Shown: one piece after another, positions 35,328-43,644 of the stretch
How positions within the stretch are numbered: the stretch's first letter is position 1
Layout: each line of letters opens with the position of its first letter
NCBI RefSeq assembly: GCF_023008405.1
Contig: NZ_CP095376.1
Coordinates: 2,070,001-2,134,000 of the forward strand
Length of the DNA stretch: 64,000 bases
From: Amycolatopsis sp. FBCC-B4732
GTDB lineage: Bacteria; Actinomycetota; Actinomycetes; Mycobacteriales; Pseudonocardiaceae
Direction of reading: 5' to 3'
The notes under the pieces: model-generated
Databases searched by the model: none
Told to the model about the DNA's origin: nothing
What the model saw: only the letters and a program-made list of their open reading frames with translations
Translations under genes and position numbers: made by a program

Positions 35328-37156
35328 CCTACTCCGGCTGCGGGATCTCTGGCGTCCGGCGGTTCGCCGACGCACGGGACCAGCGCGGGGACGCGGCGGC
35401 GGTGCGCCGGATGACCCGGGCGCTGGCCCACCGCGGGCCGAACGGGGAAGGCTTCGCGCAGAGCGAGGGCGTGACGCTCGGCCATCGGCGGCTCAGCGTG
35501 GTCGGGCTCGGCGAGCAAGGCGCGCAGCCGATGAGCCGCGACGGGCTCACCATCGTCTACAACGGTGAGCTCTACAACCACCGCGCTCTGCGCGCGGAGC
35601 TGAGCCGCTCGGTCTCGTTCAGCTCGGGCACCGACACCGAAGTCGTCCTGCAGGCGTGGCGCCGGTGGGGGCTCGCCGCCGTGGACCGGTTCGACGGGAT
35701 GTTCGCGTTCGCGGTGTGGGACGAGCGGGAACGCGCGGTGTGGCTGGTCCGCGACCGCCTCGGCGTCAAGCCGCTGTACTACCACCACGACGACCGGCGG
35801 CTCGTGTTCGCTTCCGAGGTCGAAGCCCTGCTCGAGTCGGGTCTGGTGACCGCCGAACCCGACCTGGAGGTGTTCCGGCGCCAGCTGCTCTGTTCGTCCA
35901 CTTTGGACTGGGAGGTCGACCGCACGCTCGTGGCCGGGGTCCGCTCGGTCGCCCCGGGCGCCGCCGCGCGGTTCGACGGCGACGGGACGGTGTCGTGGCA
36001 CACCTACTGGCGGCTCCCCGGCACCCGGCCCGATGTCACCGACGAACGAGGCTCCGAGGTCGAGGAGTTCGGTCACCTGCTGCGCAGCAGCCTCGGCGGC
36101 ATGCTGCAGGCGGACGTTCCGGTGAGCGCGTTCCTCAGCGGGGGTCTCGACTCCTCCGCGATCGCGGCGCTCGCCGCCGGATCCGGACCGGTGACCTGCG
36201 TGACCGTGGCGTTCGGGGACGCCGACGGGGCACCGCCGTCCCCGACGGGCAACGAAGACCTGCGCTACAGCGAGGAGCTCGTCCGCTCCCTGGGCGCGGG
36301 GCGGGTCCGGCACCACGTCGACGTCCACGGCGGCCGGCTGACGCTCGATCAGGTGGACGAAGCGTGCGACCTGGCTGTCCTGGGCGACGACCCGCGGCAC
36401 CCGACGATCGCGGCGAACTACCGGTCCGTGCGCGACCTCGGGCTCCGCGTGGTCCTCAACGGGCAGGGCGCCGACGAGATCATGGCCGGGTACGTCGGCT
36501 TGCCCGGCTTCACCCGCAACGTCCACGACGTCGATGAGCCGGCGAACCCGAAGTTCCTCGCGATGCCCGCTTCGAGGAGGGCACCCGGGCTCTCGCCGGC
36601 AGTCCTGGGGCACGCCGAAGTGGTCGAGAAGGGCTTCCGGGACTTCTGCGCGGGCCTGCCGGGCCCTCCGCTGGAGCGGGCACACCGGTTGCTGGTCGCC
36701 ACGCAGCTGCACCGCGTGCTCCGGTTCGAGGACTTCCTGAGCATGCGCAGCGGCGTCGAAGCGCGGGTGCCGTTCCTGGATCACCACCTGGTCGAATGGT
36801 GCTTCGCCCGGCCTCTCGAACGGCACGTCGACCGGGCTCGCCGCCGGGGCAAGGACGTCATGCGGCGAGCGCTCGCGGGTGTGCTGCCCCCGACCCTGCT
36901 GGAACGCCCCAAGCAGGTGTTCCCGTTCCCGGGCAAGGCAGCACTGCAAGCGGCACTGGCGGCGCTCGTCCTCGAACACCACCCGGTGCTGGCCGCGGAC
37001 GACCTGGTCCGGGAACTGCTATCGGTGCCTCCGGCGGACGAGGTCGAGCACACACCCATCCCGCACCTGTGGCTGCTGCTGAGCACGTGGCGCTGGCACG
37101 AGAAGGTGCGGCGGATCCGGGCGCGCACCGGGCCGGTCCGCGGGCAGTTCACGTGA
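35324..37156 (+). CDS. Asparagine-synthetase-like amidotransferase with internal first Cys
   Basis: 610 residues. The N-terminal class II glutaminase-like domain (about 1-205) has RGPNGEGFAQSEGVTLGHRR and YNGELYNH. The C-terminal ATP-pyrophosphatase domain has the PP loop SGGLDSS at 272-278 and ARVPFLDHHLVEW. In true AsnB the nucleophile is residue 2, exposed as the new N-terminus. Here the protein starts MTYSGCGISG, so the corresponding Cys is residue 6. Without trimming, the glutaminase should not work, as in beta-lactam synthetase-type relatives. It adenylates a carboxylate and may amidate it or close an intramolecular amide on the peptide. The start overlaps the MFS stop by ATGA. Confidence 0.85.
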   Translation: MTYSGCGISGVRRFADARDQRGDAAAVRRMTRALAHRGPNGEGFAQSEGVTLGHRRLSVVGLGEQGAQPMSRDGLTIVYNGELYNHRALRAELSRSVSFSSGTDTEVVLQAWRRWGLAAVDRFDGMFAFAVWDERERAVWLVRDRLGVKPLYYHHDDRRLVFASEVEALLESGLVTAEPDLEVFRRQLLCSSTLDWEVDRTLVAGVRSVAPGAAARFDGDGTVSWHTYWRLPGTRPDVTDERGSEVEEFGHLLRSSLGGMLQADVPVSAFLSGGLDSSAIAALAAGSGPVTCVTVAFGDADGAPPSPTGNEDLRYSEELVRSLGAGRVRHHVDVHGGRLTLDQVDEACDLAVLGDDPRHPTIAANYRSVRDLGLRVVLNGQGADEIMAGYVGLPGFTRNVHDVDEPANPKFLAMPASRRAPGLSPAVLGHAEVVEKGFRDFCAGLPGPPLERAHRLLVATQLHRVLRFEDFLSMRSGVEARVPFLDHHLVEWCFARPLERHVDRARRRGKDVMRRALAGVLPPTLLERPKQVFPFPGKAALQAALAALVLEHHPVLAADDLVRELLSVPPADEVEHTPIPHLWLLLSTWRWHEKVRRIRARTGPVRGQFT

Positions 37157-37182
37157 GGACGGCAGAGAAACAGGGGGAGCAC

Positions 37183-38376
37183 ATGTCGGAGGAGCACCTG
37201 CGCCCGGAAGCCTTGATCGAGCTGCTGCGGGAAGCTCGCGCAGGACGGCGATCGCACCCGGCGCTGGAAGTCGCCCACCACGTCCAGACCGTGGGCGTGG
37301 ACTTCCTCGCGGCGGAGCTGAAGGCCGAACTCGATCTGGCGAGGCGGGCGCCGCACGTGAGCGCGCTGGCCCGGGAACAGCTGGATTGCCTGCTGGACAA
37401 GGAAGACGGCCGGTACTCCTACGACACCTACTTGGCGCTGCCCCTGCTGCGCGCGATGACACCGGAGGGCACGGCGCGCCGGACGTCGGCGGCGGCGCTG
37501 ATCATCGACGTGGTGCAGTTCGAGCTCGCGGCGTTCCACGGCGACCACGGCCGCTTGCCGCTGTGCCGGCCGGCTGCGGGAACCGTGCGCAAACGCGTGA
37601 ACCACGCACTGCGGCACCTCGGCCGCCACGGGTTCGCGGCGCTGCCCGCCGGCCTGGACGTCTTCGACCGCGAAGCGGTGCGGCGCTGCGCCGACGTGGT
37701 GAGGGCGGCCGTCGATCCTGAATTCCTCGAGCTGCTGCCGGCCACGGTCCAGCCGGTTTCCCCCGTCCACGACGAGTACATGTTCATCCGGGTGCTGCAG
37801 AGCTACGAGAGCGTCTTCGACGAACTCGTCGACCGGGCCGCGGAGACCATCACCGCGTTGCGAGCGGCCGATCTGGCCGCCGCCGTCACTCGGCTCTCCC
37901 ACGCCGCGGAGGCGCTGGAGCGGGCGAGCCTGCTCTTCAGCCTGCTCGCCACGATGACCAGCGACACCTTCCACGCCTTCCGGGACCGCACGGAAGGCTC
38001 GAGCGCGATCCAGTCGGCCCAGTACAAGCGCTTCGAAGCCTTGTGCGACACGCCCTCCGCCGAGCGGCTGCGGTCGGACGCGTTCCGCAGCGTGCCGGCG
38101 GTGCGCGCCGAGGTGCTCGCCGGCCAGGACACCATCGCGGCCGCGTACCGGGCGCTTTGCCCGTCGCGGAACGAAGAACCGGCCCACCGCGCGTTCGGCG
38201 CGGCACTGGCCCGGCTCGAAGCCGCGCACCAGCGCTGGAAGTCCACCCACCACAAGATCGCCGTCCGGATGATCGGTGACCGTCCCGGCTCCGGTTACAC
38301 AGCGGGCACGCCCTACCTGAAGGACCGGATGGACGGCCGGCTCTTCTCGACGACTGACCGCCGGCAGACGGCCTGA
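37183..38376 (+). CDS. Tryptophan 2,3-dioxygenase-superfamily protein, last gene of the NRPS operon
   Basis: 397 residues. The C-terminal 200 residues resemble heme-dependent Trp dioxygenases: DEYMFIRVLQSYESVFDEL (197-215), MTSDTFHAFRDRTEGSSAIQ (258-277), QSAQYKRFE and THHKIAVRMIGDRPGSG (355-371). By-eye alignment puts H356 at the axial heme ligand. The distal His of the usual HQ motif is Leu205, and GTGGSSG has become GSGYTAG. The N-terminal 190 helical residues are not recognised. Relatives in biosynthetic clusters oxidise Trp or indoles. The ATG at 37183 has GGGGGAG; an in-frame GTG at 37153 overlapping the previous stop is an alternative. Substrate is unknown. Confidence 0.75.
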   Translation: MSEEHLRPEALIELLREARAGRRSHPALEVAHHVQTVGVDFLAAELKAELDLARRAPHVSALAREQLDCLLDKEDGRYSYDTYLALPLLRAMTPEGTARRTSAAALIIDVVQFELAAFHGDHGRLPLCRPAAGTVRKRVNHALRHLGRHGFAALPAGLDVFDREAVRRCADVVRAAVDPEFLELLPATVQPVSPVHDEYMFIRVLQSYESVFDELVDRAAETITALRAADLAAAVTRLSHAAEALERASLLFSLLATMTSDTFHAFRDRTEGSSAIQSAQYKRFEALCDTPSAERLRSDAFRSVPAVRAEVLAGQDTIAAAYRALCPSRNEEPAHRAFGAALARLEAAHQRWKSTHHKIAVRMIGDRPGSGYTAGTPYLKDRMDGRLFSTTDRRQTA

Positions 38377-38602
38377 CACCACGCTCAACCTCGGGAAGCA
38401 ACGAGGGCAATCCAGGCATGGAAGTTGTTCCGGTGCGCGTCATCGGCGGCAACTGCCGCCCGGGTGCGGCGGCGTCCTGCTCGGACTGCTCGGCCGGCGG
38501 CTGCGACTGTGACCCGGCCAGGCCGGGCAAGTTCGTGTCCTGTGGGGACCGCCGGTCGGAGTCGGCCTCGACCGCCCATCCGCCGACGCGCCGGCTCGAT
38601 CG

Positions 38603-38896
38603 TCAGTCGAGGCCTTCGATGATGCGGAAGTCGCGCTCGACGCCGTCGGCGAGTGCGGCCAGCGCCTCCTGGTAGGCCGCGCTCGCCCGTGCCGCGACCG
38701 CCTGCTCGAAGCTGTCGAACTCGATCAGGATGGTGCGCTCCGCGACGCCGGCCTCGTGGGCGACGACCCGGCCGTCGCGGGCGAGCACCCGGCCGCCCGC
38801 GGCCTTGACCGCCGGACCGGCCAGCTCGTTGTAGGCGGCCAGTTTCTCGCGGTCCGAAATGGACCGGTAAACGCTGACCCAGTAGCCCTTGGGCAT
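38603..38896 (-). CDS. DUF1330 family protein
   Basis: A 97-residue dimeric ferredoxin-fold protein of the DUF1330 type: MPKGYWVSVYRSISDREKLA, YNELAGPAVKAAGGRVLARD, and RTILIEFDSFEQAVAARASA. These motifs cover the whole family length, so the gene is intact. Function is unknown. It lies downstream of the MarR-MFS pair on the same strand, 24 bases after the MFS gene, and may be in that transcript. Confidence 0.88.
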   Translation of the reverse strand: MPKGYWVSVYRSISDREKLAAYNELAGPAVKAAGGRVLARDGRVVAHEAGVAERTILIEFDSFEQAVAARASAAYQEALAALADGVERDFRIIEGLD

Positions 38897-38920
38897 GGAA
38901 CCTCCAGTGTTGTGTCCGAC

Positions 38921-40351
38921 TTACGGGGTGGTCTCGGGCGAGCGTCGCCGGGCGAGGGCGAGGCTCGTCAGCGTAGTGATCGCCATGGCGCCGATGCCGA
39001 CCAGCGCCGCGGTCGTGTAGGCGCTGTCGTCGGGGAAGACGTGGCCGGGGCCGGTGCCCGCGGCGAGGATCAGGCCGCCGATGGCGCTGCCCAGCGAGTA
39101 CCCGACGCTGCGGACGACGTAGTTGAAGCTCATCGCGCTCGACGTCTCGCTCGTGGGGGTGGCGGCCAGGATGACGCCGGGCATGGCGGCCGAGAAGCTG
39201 CCGACGCCGAAGCCCAGCACGCCCATGGCCGTGAGCAGTTCGGCCAGGCCGGACCGCGCGGTGGCGAACAGGACGAACCCGCCGCCGACGATGGCGGCGC
39301 TGCCGGCCAGGAGCAGGGGGCCGTCGATCCGCGCCCGGACCCGCGGCGTGAGCTTGCCGGCGACGAACCCCAGCACGGAGAACGGGATGAGGACCAGCCC
39401 CGCCACGAAGGTGTCCAGCCCGAAGCCGTAGCCGGCGCTGCGCGGCGTCTGCGCGTAGCGGGTGATGAGCGTGAGCAGCAGGTACATGCCGCTCCCGCCG
39501 GCGAACATGGCGATGTTCGCCCCGGCGACCGCCGGGTGCCGGACCGCCCGGACGTCGACCAGCGGCGTCCGGGCGCGTAGTTCCAGAACGGCCCAGACGC
39601 AGAGCAGGAGCACGGCGGCGACGGCTAGGGTCACCGCCACGGCGAGGTGCCGGCTCCACAGACTCCGCTCGCCGGCCAGGAACAGGACGAGGAGCAGGCC
39701 ACCCGCCAGGACGAGCGCACTGGGCACGTTCACGTGCGCGGAGCGGCCTTCGGGAGCCGCGGGCACGGAGCGCCACGCGGTCACGAAGGCGATGGCGGTG
39801 ACGAGCAGGCCGAGGCCGTACGCGGCCCGCAGCCCGCCGAACTCGGCGAGCAGCGCCGCCAGCGGGTAGCCGACGCCGGCCCCGATGATGGAAACTACGG
39901 AGATCAGGGCGATCGTGGCCGCGCTGCGCTCCTCGGGGAGGTGGTCGCGGGCCACGCCCATCATCAGCGCGGTGAGACCGAGTCCGGCGCCTTGGGCCGC
40001 TCTGCCCGCGAGCAGCCAGGCGAACGGCAGCGGCAGCACGGTGAGCGCGCTGCCGACGACGACGATCGCCAGCGTGGCGAGGATCGTGGCCCGCCGGTGC
40101 GGGCCGGCTCCGAGCCGGCCGAGGACGGGTGTGGCGACGGCGCCGCTGAGCAGGGCGATGGTCAGCGTCCACTGCGCGCTGTCGAGGGAGACGGCGAAGG
40201 TGGTCGCCACGCTGGTGATGAGCGGCGTCCCGAGGCTGGCGACCGCCGCCACGACCAGGGCGACGAACAGCAGCGCGGGGACCAGCAGCCGGGCCTCGGA
40301 ACGCATCGGGGCAGCGCTCGTGGGCCGGTCGTGCGGGCGGGCCGGGGTCAC
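38921..40351 (-). CDS. MFS transporter (drug efflux type)
   Basis: A 476-residue major-facilitator protein with 12-14 predicted helices, a motif-A-like GRLGAGPHRRATI at about residue 66 and a MMGVARDHLPEERSA loop. The GTG at 40351 overlaps the stop of the MarR gene in GTGA. The much longer open frame upstream is antisense to nothing and Arg-rich, so it is not used. MarR-MFS pairs of this kind usually encode an inducible efflux pump. Substrate unknown. Confidence 0.88.
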   Translation of the reverse strand: MTPARPHDRPTSAAPMRSEARLLVPALLFVALVVAAVASLGTPLITSVATTFAVSLDSAQWTLTIALLSGAVATPVLGRLGAGPHRRATILATLAIVVVGSALTVLPLPFAWLLAGRAAQGAGLGLTALMMGVARDHLPEERSAATIALISVVSIIGAGVGYPLAALLAEFGGLRAAYGLGLLVTAIAFVTAWRSVPAAPEGRSAHVNVPSALVLAGGLLLVLFLAGERSLWSRHLAVAVTLAVAAVLLLCVWAVLELRARTPLVDVRAVRHPAVAGANIAMFAGGSGMYLLLTLITRYAQTPRSAGYGFGLDTFVAGLVLIPFSVLGFVAGKLTPRVRARIDGPLLLAGSAAIVGGGFVLFATARSGLAELLTAMGVLGFGVGSFSAAMPGVILAATPTSETSSAMSFNYVVRSVGYSLGSAIGGLILAAGTGPGHVFPDDSAYTTAALVGIGAMAITTLTSLALARRRSPETTP

Positions 40352-40806
40352 CGGTCCGGCTCCGCCCGGGCGTGGTTTTCGAGCTCCGCCAGGTGAAGCA
40401 GCGCCGGAAGGGCCGCGGTCAAGGCTTCGACCTCGTCGGCGGTGAGTTCGTCGATCAACCGCGCGTACGCGTCGACGCCCGCCTGGTGCCGCGTCCGGAC
40501 GTACGACGTGCCGGCCTCGGTCAGGCACACCAGCGTGACCCGCTTGTCGGACGGATCACCCTTCCGTTCGACCAGGCCGGATTTCTCCATCACCCGGACC
40601 AGGACGGTCATCGCCGGCTGGGTGACGCCCTCGGCCGCCGCCAGCTCGGTGATCCGTCGCGGGCCGGTCTTGGCCAGGGTGGCCAGGGTGGCGGCGGACG
40701 TCAGGCTCAGGTCGCGGGGGAGGCGTCTCACGGCCCTGGTGGCCAGACCGTAGAGGGCTGACCCGATGGCATCGGAAGCGCGGCGCGCGGCGTTTCGGCG
40801 ACTCAC
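40348..40806 (-). CDS. MarR-family transcriptional regulator
   Basis: A 152-residue MarR protein with the winged helix-turn-helix at about residues 50-95 (RRITELAAAEGVTQPAMTVL, SGLVERKGDPSDKRV). Start GTG at 40806. A TATGCT box ends 6 bases before the GTG, so the mRNA may be leaderless. An AT-rich palindrome TTATATAA just upstream is a plausible binding site. It should repress itself and the coupled MFS gene until a ligand binds. Confidence 0.9.
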   Translation of the reverse strand: MSRRNAARRASDAIGSALYGLATRAVRRLPRDLSLTSAATLATLAKTGPRRITELAAAEGVTQPAMTVLVRVMEKSGLVERKGDPSDKRVTLVCLTEAGTSYVRTRHQAGVDAYARLIDELTADEVEALTAALPALLHLAELENHARAEPDR

Positions 40807-40812
40807 GCCTTA

Positions 40813-40832
40813 AGCATAGCAGCTTTATATAA
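40813..40832 (-). promoter_or_regulatory. Probable promoter/operator of the MarR-MFS operon
   Basis: On the minus strand TATGCT (40818-40813) matches a -10 box and sits 6 bases before the GTG start. TTATATAA (40825-40832), an AT-rich palindrome rare in this genome, overlaps the spacer where a repressor would block RNA polymerase. Confidence 0.4.
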
Positions 40833-40863
40833 GTCCTTTATGCATCTCTCTGCTCCCCGCCTC

Positions 40864-43470
40864 TCAGGCGGCCGCGGTCGTCGCGGTGAAGGTCGCCGCC
40901 GGGCCGGTGCCCGTCGCCGTCACCGCGGCCACCGTGAACGTGTACGCCGTGGCCGGCTTCAGGTCGTCGACCACCCGGGTCATGCCCTTGACCGTCGGCT
41001 GGGTCACCAGTGCGTCCCGGCCGGTGACCGAGGTGGTGCGGCCGTCGGACACGGTGATCAGGTAGCCCAGCACCGGCGTGTCGCCCGCGGCCGACGGCGG
41101 GTTCCAGCGGATCGAGGCCGCGGTGGCGCTCGGCAGGGCCTTGGCGCCCGTCGGGACGCCCGGCAGCGCCCCGCCCTTCGCGCCCGGGGTCACCGGAGCC
41201 GCGGGCAGCGACGGCTCGCTCGTGCCGTAGGCGTTGCGCGCCGCGACCGTCACCGTGTACGCCGTCCCGTCCGTCAGGCCCGGGACTTCCGCGTACGCGC
41301 GCTCCGCGAAGTCGGCCGCGGAGATCGTCGCCGACTTCGTCTCGCCGCCACCGGTCGCGGTCACGACGTAGCCGGTGACCGGCGCGTTGTTGAACGCGAA
41401 CGTCGGGTTCCACGTCGCGTACAGCTTGCCCGGGACCGCGAAAGTGCCGACCCGCGACGGCGCTTCGGCCGGTGCGGAGCCACCGGCCCGGCGCGTCAGG
41501 AGGCCGCGGTAGGCCGGTTCGAGGCCCGCGTTCGCGACGACCGCCGCCGGGGCCGCGGCCGGGTCCGCCAGGAGCTGGTTGCCGCGCAGGACCACGCCCT
41601 TGTCGTCCTTGTCGCGGTCGCCCTGTTCCCAGTAGTTGCCCTCGATCAGCGTCGGGTCGTTGTTGCGGAGGTCGTCCCGGTAGTCGACGTGCGTCGAGCC
41701 GACGTTCGCGTACGCCGTCCGGTAGAGGACGTTGCCGCGGATCGTCTCGTAGGTGTTCCCGTTGTCGGTGTAGACGCCCTTGCCGAGCCCCCACTGGTCG
41801 TGGATGACGTTGCCGGTGACCTGCTCGCCGTCGGCCAGGGAACTGCCGGTGATGCCCTGGGTGTAGATGCCGCCGCCGTCGTCGAGCATGAGCATGTAGT
41901 CGAAGATCAGGTTGTCCGAGACGGTGTTGCCGTGCGACAGGTTCGGCGTCGCCGGGCGCTGGATCTTGTCGGGCCAGCCGCCCCAGCCGAGGGAGACCGC
42001 CGAGTAGCCGACGTGGTCGATCTGGTTGTGGGCGATGGTGTTCCGCACGGTGTAGCCGTCGACGATCGGCACCCCGCCGTGGAATTCGCGCGGCAGCCCG
42101 TAGAGGTGGTTGTCGGTGACCCGGACGTCCCGGACCACGTCGGCGTCGGTGTCGGTCACCGGCTTGTCGACGCCGCCGACCTGCACACCGTTGCCGGAGA
42201 TGTCGGTGAAGACGTCGCCGCGGACCTCGGACTCCTTCGTGCCGTCGATCAGGTCGAGCCCGGCGCCGCCGAGGTGGGCGAAGACGCTGTCACTGAACTC
42301 GACGTGACGGCCTTGAGAAACCGAAACGTTCGCGGGTTCGCGGGTCCACGACGCGTACGGGCAGGTGCCGCCGGGCACGAACTGGCAGAGGCCTTCGGTG
42401 GCCCAGCCGTTCGCGCCGGTGATCGTGTAGCCGGCCTGGATCTCGGAGAACCCTTCCGGTGACGACGGCGTCAGCCACGTCGCGTACGAGAACCGCAGCC
42501 CGCGGAAGGCGACGTCGTGGATCCCCCGCGCGTCGACGAGCTTCTCCAGCACCGGCACCTCGACGTCGGCGCGGCGCAGGTCCTGCCCCGGCTTCGGCAG
42601 GTAGTAGACGACGTGCGCGGACCGGTCGAGGTACCACTCGCCGGGGGTGTCCAGCAGCTCGAAGGCGTTCTCGGCGTAGGTCGGGTGGCGGCCGTTGGTG
42701 AGGTCCGCCGGGCCGACCATGTTGACGCTGCGGCCGGGGATGTCGGGAAACAGCACGCGTTTCGTCGAGTTGTCCCAGCACGGCTGGGCCATGGTGATCG
42801 TCGTGCCGTCGGCCGTGGCGAGCGGGCAGCGCGGCTCGGTCCACTGGCCCAGCCCGTCGCGCGGGACGTTCCAGAGCGCCTCCCCGGCCGTGTAGACGAA
42901 CTCGATGTCCTTCGGGTTGCGCCAGTGCGCCAGGGTGTCGGCGCTCGCGGTGTACCCGGTGGCGGTGGCCTGGACGGTCACCGGCAGCGGGCCGCGGGCG
43001 CGCTGCTCGCGGACGCCGTCGACGTAGAGCTGCCGCGTGCTGTCCAGCCCGGCGGGCGCGGGCGCGGCGAACAGCCCCGGCCGGCCCGGCACCGGCCGCC
43101 AGCCGCCGACGCGCACGCCGCCGTTCAGCTCGGTGTCGCCGCTGCCCTGCCAGATGACGCGGTGCCCGTTGCCGCCGGAGTCCCGGACGTCCAGCCGCAG
43201 CGGCTGGTCCAGCCGGAACACACCGGGCGCGAGGTGCACCGTGAGGTCCCGGGTGAGGTGCGGCGCCCGCTGCCGCACGAGGTCCCGCGCCTCGCCGAGG
43301 GTGCGCACGGGCCGGTGGGCGGTGCCCGGAGCGTGGTCGGAGCCGCCGGGCGAGACGTAGACATCGCGGCTCGCGGCGGCCGCGTCCGCGCCGGCCACCG
43401 AGCCGGCCGTGGCGAGCAGCGCGCCCGCCCCCAGGAGAACGGTCGCCGCGGCACCCCACTTGGTCAGCAT
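40864..43470 (-). CDS. Secreted right-handed beta-helix protein with two fibronectin type III domains
   Basis: 868 residues. A signal peptide (MLTKWGAAATVLLGAGALLA, cleavage near residue 30) is followed by DVYVSPGGSDHAPGTAHRPV, the DUF1565/Pel9-type start of a parallel beta-helix. Many short turns follow with G-N/D-x-I/V ladders (about 300-640: GNGVQVGGV, HNQIDHVGYSAVSL, GNTVSDNLIFDYML, DDGGGIYTQG). Two fibronectin type III repeats occupy about 670-865. The fold suggests polysaccharide binding or cleavage outside the cell; I cannot assign a CAZy family or catalytic residues. Monocistronic and divergent from the ATPase gene at 43645. Confidence 0.82.
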   Translation of the reverse strand: MLTKWGAAATVLLGAGALLATAGSVAGADAAAASRDVYVSPGGSDHAPGTAHRPVRTLGEARDLVRQRAPHLTRDLTVHLAPGVFRLDQPLRLDVRDSGGNGHRVIWQGSGDTELNGGVRVGGWRPVPGRPGLFAAPAPAGLDSTRQLYVDGVREQRARGPLPVTVQATATGYTASADTLAHWRNPKDIEFVYTAGEALWNVPRDGLGQWTEPRCPLATADGTTITMAQPCWDNSTKRVLFPDIPGRSVNMVGPADLTNGRHPTYAENAFELLDTPGEWYLDRSAHVVYYLPKPGQDLRRADVEVPVLEKLVDARGIHDVAFRGLRFSYATWLTPSSPEGFSEIQAGYTITGANGWATEGLCQFVPGGTCPYASWTREPANVSVSQGRHVEFSDSVFAHLGGAGLDLIDGTKESEVRGDVFTDISGNGVQVGGVDKPVTDTDADVVRDVRVTDNHLYGLPREFHGGVPIVDGYTVRNTIAHNQIDHVGYSAVSLGWGGWPDKIQRPATPNLSHGNTVSDNLIFDYMLMLDDGGGIYTQGITGSSLADGEQVTGNVIHDQWGLGKGVYTDNGNTYETIRGNVLYRTAYANVGSTHVDYRDDLRNNDPTLIEGNYWEQGDRDKDDKGVVLRGNQLLADPAAAPAAVVANAGLEPAYRGLLTRRAGGSAPAEAPSRVGTFAVPGKLYATWNPTFAFNNAPVTGYVVTATGGGETKSATISAADFAERAYAEVPGLTDGTAYTVTVAARNAYGTSEPSLPAAPVTPGAKGGALPGVPTGAKALPSATAASIRWNPPSAAGDTPVLGYLITVSDGRTTSVTGRDALVTQPTVKGMTRVVDDLKPATAYTFTVAAVTATGTGPAATFTATTAAA

Positions 43471-43644
43471 GGGGGAAACATAGGATCTCTCGCGGCGGAT
43501 GTCGACTGTTTCCCGCTCAACGGGGCAGGTGGATCAGCCATTCATCAGATGGGTGGGGTTGAGCGGTCGCCTCGACGTAACGTTCTGCGATGGGGCACGA
43601 CTGCCTCCGTGACGCGCCGAGCGGCGGTGCGCTCGGGAGGTGTC

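Noticed and set aside
38418..38675. Small Cys-rich frame that could look like a peptide precursor next to the NRPS operon
   Set aside because: Six Cys in about 50 codons (NCRPG, SCSDC, GCDCDP, SCGD) are eye-catching, but the ribosome site is poor, the frame overlaps the DUF1330 gene, and no maturation enzyme fits. Worth a glance only.
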